Part shown: piece by piece, positions 6,220-13,940 of the stretch | Position numbering within the stretch: position 1 is the stretch's first letter | Layout: every line of letters starts with the position of its first letter | NCBI GenBank assembly: GCA_946885645.1 | Contig: CAMPGU010000072.1 | Span: 1-15,783 of the forward strand | Direction: 5' to 3' | DNA: 15,783 nt | Source of the DNA: an uncultured Haloferula sp. | GTDB lineage: Bacteria > Verrucomicrobiota > Verrucomicrobiae > Verrucomicrobiales > Akkermansiaceae | Translations under genes and position numbers: made by a program | Notes under the pieces: generated by a model | The model's database searches: none | Told to the model about the DNA's origin: nothing | The model's input: the letters and a program-made list of their open reading frames with translations, nothing else

Positions 6220-7437
6220 ATGAATGCTCCAGAAGAATATGAATCGCGGTCGCCCGAGTCGCCGGATATCCCGGCCTCGCGCTTCCACACCCGGCTGCTG
6301 CTGATGCTGTTCGGCGTCGGCGCGCTTGCCGCCGGGTTTCACTATGTGCCGCAGGCTTTCGCCGCGGAATCCCCGGCCGAAACGGCTGCCGCGATGCCGC
6401 TGCCCCAGGTGACGGTGGCCCCGGTGGAACAACAGACGGTGGTCGATCATCGTGAACTCCTCGGCCGGGTGGACGCCCGCGAGACGGTCGAGGTCCGGCC
6501 GAGGGTTTCCGGTCATATCGATGAAGTCCGTCTCCAAGCCGGCCAAATCGTCGAGAAAGGCGAAGTGCTCTTCCAGATCGATCCCCGCTGGTACCAAGCT
6601 CAGGCTGACCTGGCCACGGCCGCGGTCGAACGTGCTAAAGTTCGCGTGAGCATCGCGGAGAGCGAGGCGAAGCGCACGGCGAGCCTTGTCTCGGCGCGGG
6701 CCGTTTCGATCGAGGAGTCGGAAACGCGGAACTCCCGCCTGGCGGAGGCCCGCACCGAGCTGCAGTCCGCGGAGGCCGCGTTGGCGACGGCGAAGCTCGA
6801 TCTGGAGCACACGGTGATCCGCTCCCCCATCCGCGGAAAGGTTAGCCGTGCCCTGGTGACCGCTGGAAATCTCGTCTCCGGCAATCCCGGCGGCGCAACC
6901 CTGCTCACCACCGTGGTTTCCACCGGCGACGTGTATGTCTATGCAGACGTGGACGAAACCACCTCGCTGAACTTCGACCGGCTGCGCCGCGAGGGGCAGA
7001 TCGCCAGCGCAGACGGCAAGGTGATCGTGGAAATGCAGGTGGGAGATGAGGAGGGTTTCCCGCACCGCGGTTATATCGAGTCTGCGGACAACCGCGTCGA
7101 TGCTGCCACCGGCACGCTGGTCTATCGGATGGTGTTCCCGAACCCGGAGGAGAAACTCGTGCCCGGGCTCTTCGCCCGCGTGAGGCTGCCCGTCAGCTCC
7201 CCGACGCCGGCCTTGATGGTTAGCGAGCGCGCGATCGGCACCAATCAGAGCCAGAAATTCGTCCTCACCGTTACCGGGGATAACACCGTGGCCTACCGCA
7301 CCGTGAAGCTCGGCCCCGTGCTGAACGGCAAGCGGATCATCCGCGAGGGCATCCAGAACGGCGACCGCGTGATCGTGAACGGTCTCCAGCGCGTGACCGC
7401 CGGCATGATCGTGAATCCGGCGATGGCCGTGAACTGA
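6220..7437 (+). CDS. RND efflux periplasmic adaptor (MexE/AcrA-like, HlyD family)
   Basis: A 405-residue membrane-fusion protein linking the inner-membrane pump to the outer-membrane channel. After a 25-residue polar N-terminus comes a hydrophobic segment (about 26-40) ending in AFAAES, either a signal peptide or an inner-membrane anchor; no lipobox Cys is present, unlike AcrA/MexA. A biotinyl-lipoyl half-motif lies near 88-122 (RPRVSGHIDEVRLQAGQ). A heptad-rich alpha-hairpin covers about 127-200, closed by SPIRGKV (202-208), followed by the beta-barrel and membrane-proximal domains (LVPGLFARVRLPV). The length is normal. It is the first gene of an adaptor-pump-channel operon and has a TetR-type operator directly upstream. 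The N-terminal polar stretch is long for a signal peptide, but no better start is visible (next Met is 29, inside the hydrophobic core). Confidence 0.93.
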   Translation: MNAPEEYESRSPESPDIPASRFHTRLLLMLFGVGALAAGFHYVPQAFAAESPAETAAAMPLPQVTVAPVEQQTVVDHRELLGRVDARETVEVRPRVSGHIDEVRLQAGQIVEKGEVLFQIDPRWYQAQADLATAAVERAKVRVSIAESEAKRTASLVSARAVSIEESETRNSRLAEARTELQSAEAALATAKLDLEHTVIRSPIRGKVSRALVTAGNLVSGNPGGATLLTTVVSTGDVYVYADVDETTSLNFDRLRREGQIASADGKVIVEMQVGDEEGFPHRGYIESADNRVDAATGTLVYRMVFPNPEEKLVPGLFARVRLPVSSPTPALMVSERAIGTNQSQKFVLTVTGDNTVAYRTVKLGPVLNGKRIIREGIQNGDRVIVNGLQRVTAGMIVNPAMAVN

Positions 7438-7470
7438 GTCCCCGCGACCCGCCGAATGATCCCAACCGAA

Positions 7471-7536
7471 GGCTGGAGCAAGCGTGCTCCAGCCACCCGG
7501 GCCAGTGATGCCCGGTCCCAAAGGGTGAGCCCCTTT
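7471..7536. repeat. Three tandem hairpins between adaptor and pump genes
   Basis: Three different perfect inverted repeats follow one another. The first is GGCTGGAGCA (7471-7480) and TGCTCCAGCC (7485-7494), a 10-bp stem with a 4-nt loop. The second is CCGGGC (7497-7502) and GCCCGG (7510-7515). The third is AAAGGG (7520-7525) and CCCTTT (7531-7536). Only the third is followed by a T, with no proper T-run, so these do not form a strong terminator. They fill the 125-bp gap inside an otherwise obvious operon. They may protect the adaptor mRNA from 3' decay, partly attenuate pump expression, or be a dispersed intergenic palindromic element. Confidence 0.75.
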
Positions 7537-7562
7537 TCGAACTTCCAGTCCTCCTACGTTCC

Positions 7563-10500
7563 ATGAATTTCTCAGACTTCTTCATCAAGCGCCCCATCTT
7601 TGCGGGCGTGCTTTCGATCGTGACCTTTCTGGTCGGCGCGATCGCCCTTTGGAGACTTCCGGTCAGCGAGTATCCGGAAGTCAGCCCGCCCACCGTGGTC
7701 GTGCGCGCGAGCTACCCCGGCGCGAATCCGAAAACCATCGCTGAAACCGTCTCCACCCCGCTCGAACAGGCCATCAACGGGGTCGAGAACTCCATCTACA
7801 TGTTCTCGCAGGCGACGAGCGATGGTGTGATGACGCTGACGGTGACCTTCAAGCTCGGCACGGATCCGGACATGGCCCAGGTCCAGGTGCAGAACCGCGT
7901 GGCCCAGGCCCTGCCCAAGCTGCCGGACGAGGTCAGGCGCATCGGCGTGACCACCGTGAAAAGCTCGCCGGACCTGACGATGGTGGTCCACCTGCTATCG
8001 CCGGACGGGCGCTATGACGACATCTTCGTCCGCAACTATGCGACCCTTCAGGTGCGCGATGTCCTGGCGCGCCTGCCCGGCGTGGGCCAAGTGAACCTCT
8101 TCGGTTCCGGCGACTACGCGATGCGGATCTGGCTGGATCCGAACAAGGTGGCCGCTCGCGGCATGACCGCCGGGGACGTGGTCAGCGCGATCCGCGAGCA
8201 GAACGTCCAGGTCGCCGCCGGCTCGGTGGGGCAACAGCCGAATCCGCACGGAGCCGACACCGAGCTGCTCATCAATACGAAGGGGCGGCTCGTGACCGAG
8301 GAAGAGTTCGGCGAGATCGTGCTAAAGATCGGCGAGCGGGGGGAGCGCACGCTCCTCCGCGACGTCGCGCGGATCGAGTTGGGCGCCTCGGAGTATGCCT
8401 TGCGCTCGCTCCTCAGCAATAAAACCGCCGTCGCGATTCCCGTCTATCAGCTCCCCGGCGCGAACTCGATCGCGCTCTCCGATTCGGTGCGGGAGACCAT
8501 GAAGAAGCTGGAGAAGGATTTCCCGGACGGCTTGAAGTATGAGATCGCCTATGACCCGACGGTGTTCGTGCGCCATTCCATCAAGGCCGTCGTGCACACC
8601 CTGCTCGAGGCGATCCTGCTGGTGGTGCTGGTGGTGATCCTGTTCCTGCAGACCTGGCGGGCCTCCATCATCCCCCTCGCGGCGGTTCCCGTCTCGCTGG
8701 TCGGCACCTTCGCGGTGATGCACATGCTGGGCTTCTCCATCAATGCGCTCTCCCTCTTCGGCCTGGTGCTGGCAATCGGCATCGTGGTGGACGACGCGAT
8801 CGTGGTGGTGGAAAACGTGGAGCGGAATATCGCGCTCGGATTTTCCCCCGTGGAGGCGACGAAACGGGCCATGCGGGAGGTGACAGGACCCATCGTGGCA
8901 ACGGCACTGGTGCTCTCCGCCGTCTTCATCCCGACGGCTTTCATCACGGGCCTGAGCGGCCAGTTCTACAAGCAGTTCGCCATCACCATCGCGATTTCGA
9001 CGGTGATTTCGGCCTTCAACTCCTTGACCCTCTCACCCGCCCTCAGCGCCCTCCTGCTGCGGGATCACCACGCCCCGAAAGACTGGCTGTCGCGGGCGAT
9101 GGAAAAGACCTTCGGCTGGTTCTTCCGTCCCTTCAACCGCTTCTTTGAGTGGTCTTCCCACAAGTATTCCAACGGCGTCAACCGGCTGGTCCGGAAGAGC
9201 GCGATCGCCCTGCTGGTCTATGGCGGCTTGCTGTTCCTCACTTACTCGACCTTCAAGAAGGTTCCTTCGGGCTTCGTGCCGGCGCAGGACAAGCAATATC
9301 TCGTGGCCTTCGCCCAGCTTCCGGAAGGAGCTTCGCTGGAACGCACCGACGAGGTGATCCGCAAGATGGGCGACATCATGCTCAAGCACCCGGGAGTGGC
9401 CGATTCCATCGCTTTCCCCGGCCTGTCGATCAACGGCTTCACCAATAGCCCCAATGCGGGGATCGCGTTCGTGGGCCTGAAGTCCTTCGAGGAACGAAAG
9501 GGCAAGGGTCTGTCCGGAAAGGAAATTGCCGCCCAATTGCAGGCGGAGTTCGGCAGCATCCAAGGTGCCTTCGTCGCGATCTTCGAGCCGCCGCCGGTCA
9601 ATGGGATCGGCACCACGGGCGGCTTCAAGCTTTACCTCCAGGACCGCGATGGCTTGGGCTATGACGCGCTCTATGCAGCCACCCAGGCCCTGGTGGCGAA
9701 AGCCAATCAAACCCCCGGCCTCGTGGGAGCCTTCTCCGGCTTCACCGTGAACACCCCGCAGCTCGCGGCGGATGTCGATCGCGCGAAGGCGAAGCAGCAG
9801 GGCATCCCCCTCGGCAACATCTTTGAAACGATGCAGGTCAACCTCGGCTCGCTCTATGTGAACGACTTCAACCGCTTCGGGCGGACCTATCAGGTGGTCG
9901 CCCAAGCCGACTCCCAATTCCGCAGCAACGCCGAGGACATTTCGAAACTGAAAACCCGCAACGACAAGGGCCAGATGGTGCCCCTGGGATCGGTGCTCCA
10001 GGTGAGCGAAACCTACGGCCCGGAACGCGCCATGCGCTACAACGGCTATCCCGCTGCTGAACTCACCGGCGGCCCCGCCCCCGGCTTCAGCTCCGGCCAA
10101 GCCGAAGCGCTGATGGAAAAGATCGCCGCGGAAACGCTACCGAAAGGCATCGTGATGGATTGGACGGACCTGACCTATCAGAAGATCCTCGCCGGAAATA
10201 CGGGCATGCTCGTCTTCCCCGTGAGCCTCCTGCTGGTCTTCCTGGTGCTGGCCGCCCAGTACGAGAGCTTCCGCCTGCCATTCGCCGTGCTGCTGATTGT
10301 TCCGATGGCCCTGCTCTCCGCGATGATCGGGGTGTGGGCGACGGACGGCGACAACAACATCTTCACCCAGATCGGCCTGATCGTGCTGATCGGCCTCGCG
10401 GCGAAAAACGCGATCCTGATCGTCGAGTTCGCGGTGAAGCTCCGCGAGGAAGGCAAGGGCATCGTGGAATCCGCCATTGAAGCGTCCCGCCTGCGCCTGC

Positions 10501-10721
10501 GCCCGATCCTGATGACCTCCATCGCCTTCATCGCCGGCGTCTATCCGCTGGTGGCGGCGACGGGAGCCGGTGCGGAAATGCGGCAGGCCATGGGCGTGGC
10601 GGTCTTCGCCGGGATGATCGGGGTCACGGTCTTCGGGCTCTTCCTGACGCCGATCTTCTACGTCGTGCTCGAGCGCATCGGCACGAAGAAGAAGCCCGAG
10701 CCGATCGCCGAGGTCGGCTGA
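7563..10721 (+). CDS. RND multidrug efflux permease, HAE1 family (MexF/AcrB-like)
   Basis: A 1052-residue proton-driven inner-membrane pump, full length for hydrophobe/amphiphile exporters. The N-terminus (NFSDFFIKRPIFA, first helix about 11-30) and segments such as EYPEVSPPTVVVRASYPGA and KSSPDLTMVVHL closely resemble MexF/OqxB. A block of helices starts at about 340. Helix 4 holds D410 and D411 (IVVDDAIVVVE) and helix 10 holds K948 (GLAAKNAIL), the proton-relay residues equal to AcrB D407, D408 and K940. Two large periplasmic loops (about 31-335 and 565-870) form the drug-binding porter and docking parts; the last helices span about 878-1040. Heavy-metal (HME) RND motifs are absent. It is the second gene of the operon, separated from the adaptor by 125 bp of hairpins. 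The substrate is probably an organic compound; it cannot be specified from sequence. Confidence 0.96.
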   Translation: MNFSDFFIKRPIFAGVLSIVTFLVGAIALWRLPVSEYPEVSPPTVVVRASYPGANPKTIAETVSTPLEQAINGVENSIYMFSQATSDGVMTLTVTFKLGTDPDMAQVQVQNRVAQALPKLPDEVRRIGVTTVKSSPDLTMVVHLLSPDGRYDDIFVRNYATLQVRDVLARLPGVGQVNLFGSGDYAMRIWLDPNKVAARGMTAGDVVSAIREQNVQVAAGSVGQQPNPHGADTELLINTKGRLVTEEEFGEIVLKIGERGERTLLRDVARIELGASEYALRSLLSNKTAVAIPVYQLPGANSIALSDSVRETMKKLEKDFPDGLKYEIAYDPTVFVRHSIKAVVHTLLEAILLVVLVVILFLQTWRASIIPLAAVPVSLVGTFAVMHMLGFSINALSLFGLVLAIGIVVDDAIVVVENVERNIALGFSPVEATKRAMREVTGPIVATALVLSAVFIPTAFITGLSGQFYKQFAITIAISTVISAFNSLTLSPALSALLLRDHHAPKDWLSRAMEKTFGWFFRPFNRFFEWSSHKYSNGVNRLVRKSAIALLVYGGLLFLTYSTFKKVPSGFVPAQDKQYLVAFAQLPEGASLERTDEVIRKMGDIMLKHPGVADSIAFPGLSINGFTNSPNAGIAFVGLKSFEERKGKGLSGKEIAAQLQAEFGSIQGAFVAIFEPPPVNGIGTTGGFKLYLQDRDGLGYDALYAATQALVAKANQTPGLVGAFSGFTVNTPQLAADVDRAKAKQQGIPLGNIFETMQVNLGSLYVNDFNRFGRTYQVVAQADSQFRSNAEDISKLKTRNDKGQMVPLGSVLQVSETYGPERAMRYNGYPAAELTGGPAPGFSSGQAEALMEKIAAETLPKGIVMDWTDLTYQKILAGNTGMLVFPVSLLLVFLVLAAQYESFRLPFAVLLIVPMALLSAMIGVWATDGDNNIFTQIGLIVLIGLAAKNAILIVEFAVKLREEGKGIVESAIEASRLRLRPILMTSIAFIAGVYPLVAATGAGAEMRQAMGVAVFAGMIGVTVFGLFLTPIFYVVLERIGTKKKPEPIAEVG

Positions 10722-10729
10722 CGAAACAC

Positions 10730-10751
10730 GGCGGCACCCCCGGGTGCCGCC
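10730..10751. repeat. GC-rich palindrome between pump and outer-membrane genes
   Basis: GGCGGCACCC (10730-10739) and GGGTGCCGCC (10742-10751) are exact reverse complements separated by CC; the realistic hairpin is 9 bp with a CCCG loop. It starts 8 bp after the pump stop codon. No T-run follows on the plus strand, so it is an unlikely terminator in mid-operon and a better candidate for an mRNA-stabilising or REP-like element. Confidence 0.7.
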
Positions 10752-10806
10752 CTACCCCACTCATCTTTCCGGCAACATCGCCCGTCCCCTTTTTAATACA
10801 GTCCCC

Positions 10807-12186
10807 ATGAAAACTTCACGCCTGTTGCTGCTCTCGGCAGCGCTCTTCACTTCCTGCTCTCTCGAACCCTCGCTCGACAAGCCGGGCGTCGAGGTGGTGC
10901 CGGTGAGTTTCTCCGGCGACGGCGGCGGCTCGGCTTCCGCCGCGCTCCAGTGGCGCTCGTTCTTTACCGATCCGCGGCTGAAAAAGCTCGTTGGAATTGC
11001 TCTGGAGAACAACCGCGACCTGCGGGTGGCCGCACTGAATGTCGAGCAGTCCCGCGCTCAATACGGCATCTCCCGCAGCGCCCTTTTCCCTTCCATCGAT
11101 CTGTCTGCCACCGGCTCACGGCGGCGGACACCGGGCTCGACCGCCACCGGGGGGACGGCGGTCGAGTCCCGGAATTTCGACGTCTCGGTGGGGTTGGTTT
11201 CCTACGAGCTCGATCTCTTCGGCCGCGTGCGGAGCCTCAACCAGGCCGCACTGGAAAGCTACTTCGCCAGCGATGCCGCCCGGGTGGGACCCCAGATCGC
11301 GCTGGTGGCCGAAGTGGCGAGCCAATATTTCACCGAGCGCGCGCTCCTGGAGCAAATCGAGCTCTCCCAACAGACGCTCGACTCCGTAAGCCAGACCTAC
11401 GATCTGACCAAGACCCGGCTGGACGCCGGAGATGTCTCGGAGCTCGATGCCCGCTCGGTGGAAATCCAGGTGCAGACGGCGAAGGCGAATCTGGCCGCTT
11501 ACCGGCAGCAGCTCTCCGTCACCCGGAATGCGCTCGCGTTCCTGATCGGGACTTCGCTGCCGGAGAGCCTGCCCGGCGGCCGCAGCTTGGAGCAGGGCTT
11601 GGTCTCCGATCTTCGTTCGGGAGTGCCCTCGGACCTGTTGACACGGCGGCCGGATATCCTTGAGGCGGAGCACCAGCTCCGCGCTGCGAATGCGAACATC
11701 GGGGCGGCACGTGCCGCGTTCTTCCCGCGCATCACCCTCACCGGCGGTGCGGGCACCGCGAGCCGCAGCCTGGGAGACCTTTTCCAGAGCGGCACCAGCG
11801 CGTGGTCCTTCTCGCCGCAAGTCAGCGTTCCGATCTTCGACGGGGGCTTCAACAAGGCGAACCTCGAAGTGGCGGAAGTGCGCAAACAGATCGGGATCGC
11901 ACAGTACGAGAAATCGATCCAAACGGCCTTCCGGGAAGTCTCCGACGGGCTCGTGTCCCGCACCGGCATCAACGACCAGATCGTAGCCTACGAGGGCCTG
12001 GTAGGGGCACAGCAGCGCCGTTTCGACCTGGCCGACACCCGTTACAAGCAGGGGGTGGACAGCTATTTCGAGGTGCTCGATGCCCACCAGGACCTGTACG
12101 CGGCCCGTCAGGTCCTCATCCAGCTCCGTCTCGCGCGCCTGACCAATGCCGTACGCCTATACAAGGCCCTCGGCGGCGGTTGGTAA
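10807..12186 (+). CDS. Outer-membrane efflux lipoprotein (NodT/OprM-type, TolC superfamily)
   Basis: A 459-residue outer-membrane channel of a tripartite RND pump. The ATG at 10807 is chosen because it opens with a lipoprotein signal (MKTSRLLLLSAALFTSC) with lipobox FTSC and lipidated C17; an in-frame GTG at 10744 lies inside the upstream palindrome and would bury the signal. Two outer-membrane-efflux-protein repeats are visible: SYELDLFGRVRSLNQAALE and the coiled-coil region through LTKTRLDAGDVSELDARSVE in the first half; RRPDILEAEHQLRAANANIG, FFPRITLTGG, VSVPIFDGG and RYKQGVDSYFEVLDAHQDL in the second. These are hallmark NodT-family segments. It is the third gene of the adaptor-pump-channel operon, 85 bp after the pump. 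Poly-T/AT-rich TTTTTAATACA just upstream of the ATG could hold an internal promoter, but nothing convincing is seen. Confidence 0.95.
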   Translation: MKTSRLLLLSAALFTSCSLEPSLDKPGVEVVPVSFSGDGGGSASAALQWRSFFTDPRLKKLVGIALENNRDLRVAALNVEQSRAQYGISRSALFPSIDLSATGSRRRTPGSTATGGTAVESRNFDVSVGLVSYELDLFGRVRSLNQAALESYFASDAARVGPQIALVAEVASQYFTERALLEQIELSQQTLDSVSQTYDLTKTRLDAGDVSELDARSVEIQVQTAKANLAAYRQQLSVTRNALAFLIGTSLPESLPGGRSLEQGLVSDLRSGVPSDLLTRRPDILEAEHQLRAANANIGAARAAFFPRITLTGGAGTASRSLGDLFQSGTSAWSFSPQVSVPIFDGGFNKANLEVAEVRKQIGIAQYEKSIQTAFREVSDGLVSRTGINDQIVAYEGLVGAQQRRFDLADTRYKQGVDSYFEVLDAHQDLYAARQVLIQLRLARLTNAVRLYKALGGGW

Positions 12187-12199
12187 TCAAGGAGCGGAC

Positions 12200-12231
12200 A
12201 AAAACGTCCGGTGGCATGGTAGCCACCGGGC
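12200..12231 (-). terminator. Terminator of ohr, probably shared with the efflux operon
   Basis: CCGGTGGC (12208-12215) and GCCACCGG (12222-12229) form a perfect 8-bp stem with a 6-nt loop, extendable through a T-G wobble and a G-C pair. On the minus strand it is followed by ACG and then TTTTT (12204-12200), fitting a Rho-independent terminator 19 bp after the ohr stop. On the plus strand it lies 21 bp after the outer-membrane gene; only a TTTT at 12246-12249 follows, so it would be weaker there. A small GGAC/GTCC hairpin (12196-12209) competes with its left arm. Confidence 0.7.
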
Positions 12232-12248
12232 GCTTTCGCGGGAGGTTT

Positions 12249-12671
12249 TCACGCGACCTTCAGCGTCACCGGGATGTTGTTCCGGGTCGCATGGGAATAG
12301 GGACATACCACGTGCGCTTGATCGACGAGCTGCTTCACCGTGGGCGCGTCCATGCCGGGGACACTGATGGTCAGCTCGACCTCGAGGCCGAAACCCTGCT
12401 CGTCATCGCGCGGGCCGATGCCCACCTGGGCGGTCACGGTCGCTTCCGCCGGGATCTGGATCTTGGCCTTTCCGGCGACGAACTTGAGCGCGCCGAGGAA
12501 GCAGGCGGAGTATCCCGCGGCAAAGAGCTGCTCCGGATTGGTGCCCGGTCCGCCGGCTCCGCCTAGCTCCTTCGGCGTGGACAGGGTCACGGCAAGCGCG
12601 CCGTCGGCGGACTTGGAACTTCCTTCGCGGCCGCCGGTGGAGGTGGCTTGGGTTGTATAGAGTACTTTCAT
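12249..12671 (-). CDS. ohr: Organic hydroperoxide resistance protein (thiol peroxidase, Ohr)
   Basis: A 140-residue cytoplasmic lipoyl-dependent peroxidase that reduces organic and fatty-acid hydroperoxides. It belongs to the Ohr branch of the OsmC/Ohr family, with the N-terminus [14 protein letters not shown], the catalytic C57 in [10 protein letters not shown], the resolving C123 in [14 protein letters not shown], plus R15 and E47 as the conserved Arg and Glu that activate the cysteine. The length is exactly that of the family. The ATG at 12671 gives the canonical start; there is no clear ribosome binding site (CTCCACCACC precedes it). No MarR-type ohrR gene lies next to it and no copy of the TetR operator is present, so its regulator is not visible here. 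It converges on the efflux operon and is divergent from the phosphatase gene. Confidence 0.95.
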   Translation of the reverse strand: MKVLYTTQATSTGGREGSSKSADGALAVTLSTPKELGGAGGPGTNPEQLFAAGYSACFLGALKFVAGKAKIQIPAEATVTAQVGIGPRDDEQGFGLEVELTISVPGMDAPTVKQLVDQAHVVCPYSHATRNNIPVTLKVA

Positions 12672-12819
12672 GGTGGTGGAGATAACACCGCAGGATTAAG
12701 CGCCCTTCCGGGCGGATGCAAGGGAGCATGGCGCCCGGCGCGAATCGCCGCATGGAATCACGGAATATGAAGGCATGGCGGATTGCCTTCCCGGCAAGGA
12801 AATGCCTTCCTTCCCCGGC

Positions 12820-13497
12820 ATGTCCGTCACCCGCATTTTCCTGATCCGCCACGGTGCCACCGTGCTCACGGCGGAAGACCGCTTCGCCGGCTCGACCGAT
12901 GTGGAGCTGTCCGACGAGGGCAGGGCCCAGGTGGGTCGCCTGGCGGAGCGTCTCAGCCTCATCCCGGTGGATGCAGTCTATGCCTCGCCGCTCGGCCGGA
13001 CCCTGGAAACCGCCGCCATTCTCGCGGCTCCTCACCGGATGGCGGTGGAGCCCCGCGACGGCCTGCGCGAGATCTCCCATGGCCATTGGGAACAGCTCAC
13101 GCGCAAGGAGGTGGAAGACGCATACCCCGACGAAGCCGCGGCATGGGAGCAGGATCCCTTTACTTTCGCGCCGGCAGGCGGGGAGAGCGGCCTGCAGGTC
13201 ACCGCGCGAGCGCTGCCCGCCCTGATCGACATCGTGCGGCATCACGAGGGGAAGCCGGTGATCGTGGTATCCCACAAGGCCACGATCCGCCTCCTGCTCA
13301 GCTCGCTGCTGGGATTCGACCCGCGCCGCTACCGCGACAATCTCGATCAGGATCCCGCGGCGTTGAATGTCGTGGATTTCAAGGATCCGGTCCGGGCCCG
13401 CCTGATGCTTTTCAACGATACGTCCCACTATTCGGAATCCGGGCTGGCCATTCCCGACATCGCCGGTGCCTGCCTTTCCAAGTGGTGGGGGCGCTGA
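12820..13497 (+). CDS. Histidine phosphatase (phosphoglycerate mutase superfamily)
   Basis: A 225-residue cytoplasmic phosphohydrolase of the branch-1 histidine phosphatase family. The phosphate-accepting histidine lies in the LIRHG motif (H11). Phosphatase-pocket residues are seen at E84 (LREISHGHWE) and at H152 (VSHKATIRLLL); YASPLGRTLETA supplies a further family motif. The nature of the phosphate substrate is not evident: relatives include alpha-ribazole-phosphate phosphatases and broad sugar phosphatases. The start at 12820 puts the RHG motif at the usual residue 9-11; in-frame ATGs at 12775 and 12802 would add 15 or 6 residues and cannot be excluded. It is the first gene of a four-gene cluster, with rpiB starting 14 bp after its stop, which hints at sugar-phosphate metabolism. 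Confidence 0.88.
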   Translation: MSVTRIFLIRHGATVLTAEDRFAGSTDVELSDEGRAQVGRLAERLSLIPVDAVYASPLGRTLETAAILAAPHRMAVEPRDGLREISHGHWEQLTRKEVEDAYPDEAAAWEQDPFTFAPAGGESGLQVTARALPALIDIVRHHEGKPVIVVSHKATIRLLLSSLLGFDPRRYRDNLDQDPAALNVVDFKDPVRARLMLFNDTSHYSESGLAIPDIAGACLSKWWGR

Positions 13498-13511
13498 CAC
13501 CACCGAAGCTC

Positions 13512-13940
13512 ATGAAGATCGCTATCGGTTCCGACCACGCGGGCTACCGCTACAAGCAGGAGATCATCGCGCATCTGAAGCAGGCCGGGCACGAGGTCGA
13601 AGACTTCGGGACGGACTCCGACGCGCCGGTGGATTATCCGAAGTTCATCCGCCCCGTCGCCGAGGCGGTGGCGGCCGGGAAATTCCAACGCGGCATCGTC
13701 CTCGGCGGCTCCGGCAACGGTGAGGCCATGGCGGCGAACCGCGTCCGCGGCATCCGGTGCGGCCTCTGTTGGAATGCCGAATCGGCAACGCTGACCCGCC
13801 GCCACAACGACGCCAACGTGCTTTCGCTCGGCGAGCGCATGATGCCCCTGGAGACGGCGCTGGAGATCGTGGGCATCTTCTTGGCGACTGACTTCGAAGG
13901 CGGCCGGCACCTCGATAGAATCCGTCAACTGGACGAGTGA
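13512..13940 (+). CDS. rpiB: Ribose-5-phosphate isomerase B (RpiB/LacAB family)
   Basis: A 142-residue enzyme that interconverts ribose 5-phosphate and ribulose 5-phosphate in the pentose phosphate pathway (EC 5.3.1.6). The N-terminus MKIAIGSDHAGYRYK carries D8 and H9 of the substrate site; H98 in RRHNDANVLSLGER matches the family's ring-opening/phosphate-region His. E. coli RpiB has a catalytic Cys in CGTGIG; here the segment is GGSGNGEAMAANR with no Cys, and E71 sits where the Mycobacterium tuberculosis-type enzymes use Glu as the base. It should thus be active but of the actinobacterial type. The ATG at 13512 is fixed by this conserved N-terminus. The stop codon abuts the ATG of the next gene (TGAATG), which suggests coupled translation. 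Confidence 0.94.
   Translation: MKIAIGSDHAGYRYKQEIIAHLKQAGHEVEDFGTDSDAPVDYPKFIRPVAEAVAAGKFQRGIVLGGSGNGEAMAANRVRGIRCGLCWNAESATLTRRHNDANVLSLGERMMPLETALEIVGIFLATDFEGGRHLDRIRQLDE

Noticed and set aside
9033..10100. A 355-codon minus-strand open frame inside the RND pump gene.
   Set aside because: The pump gene has all family motifs throughout this stretch; the antisense product is Ala/Gly/Glu/Arg-rich with no recognisable domain.
12783..13511. Open frame upstream of and in frame with rpiB, suggesting a longer fusion protein.
   Set aside because: The sequence is Arg/Pro/Gly-rich, lies entirely over the histidine phosphatase gene in another frame, and RpiB has a complete conserved N-terminus at 13512.
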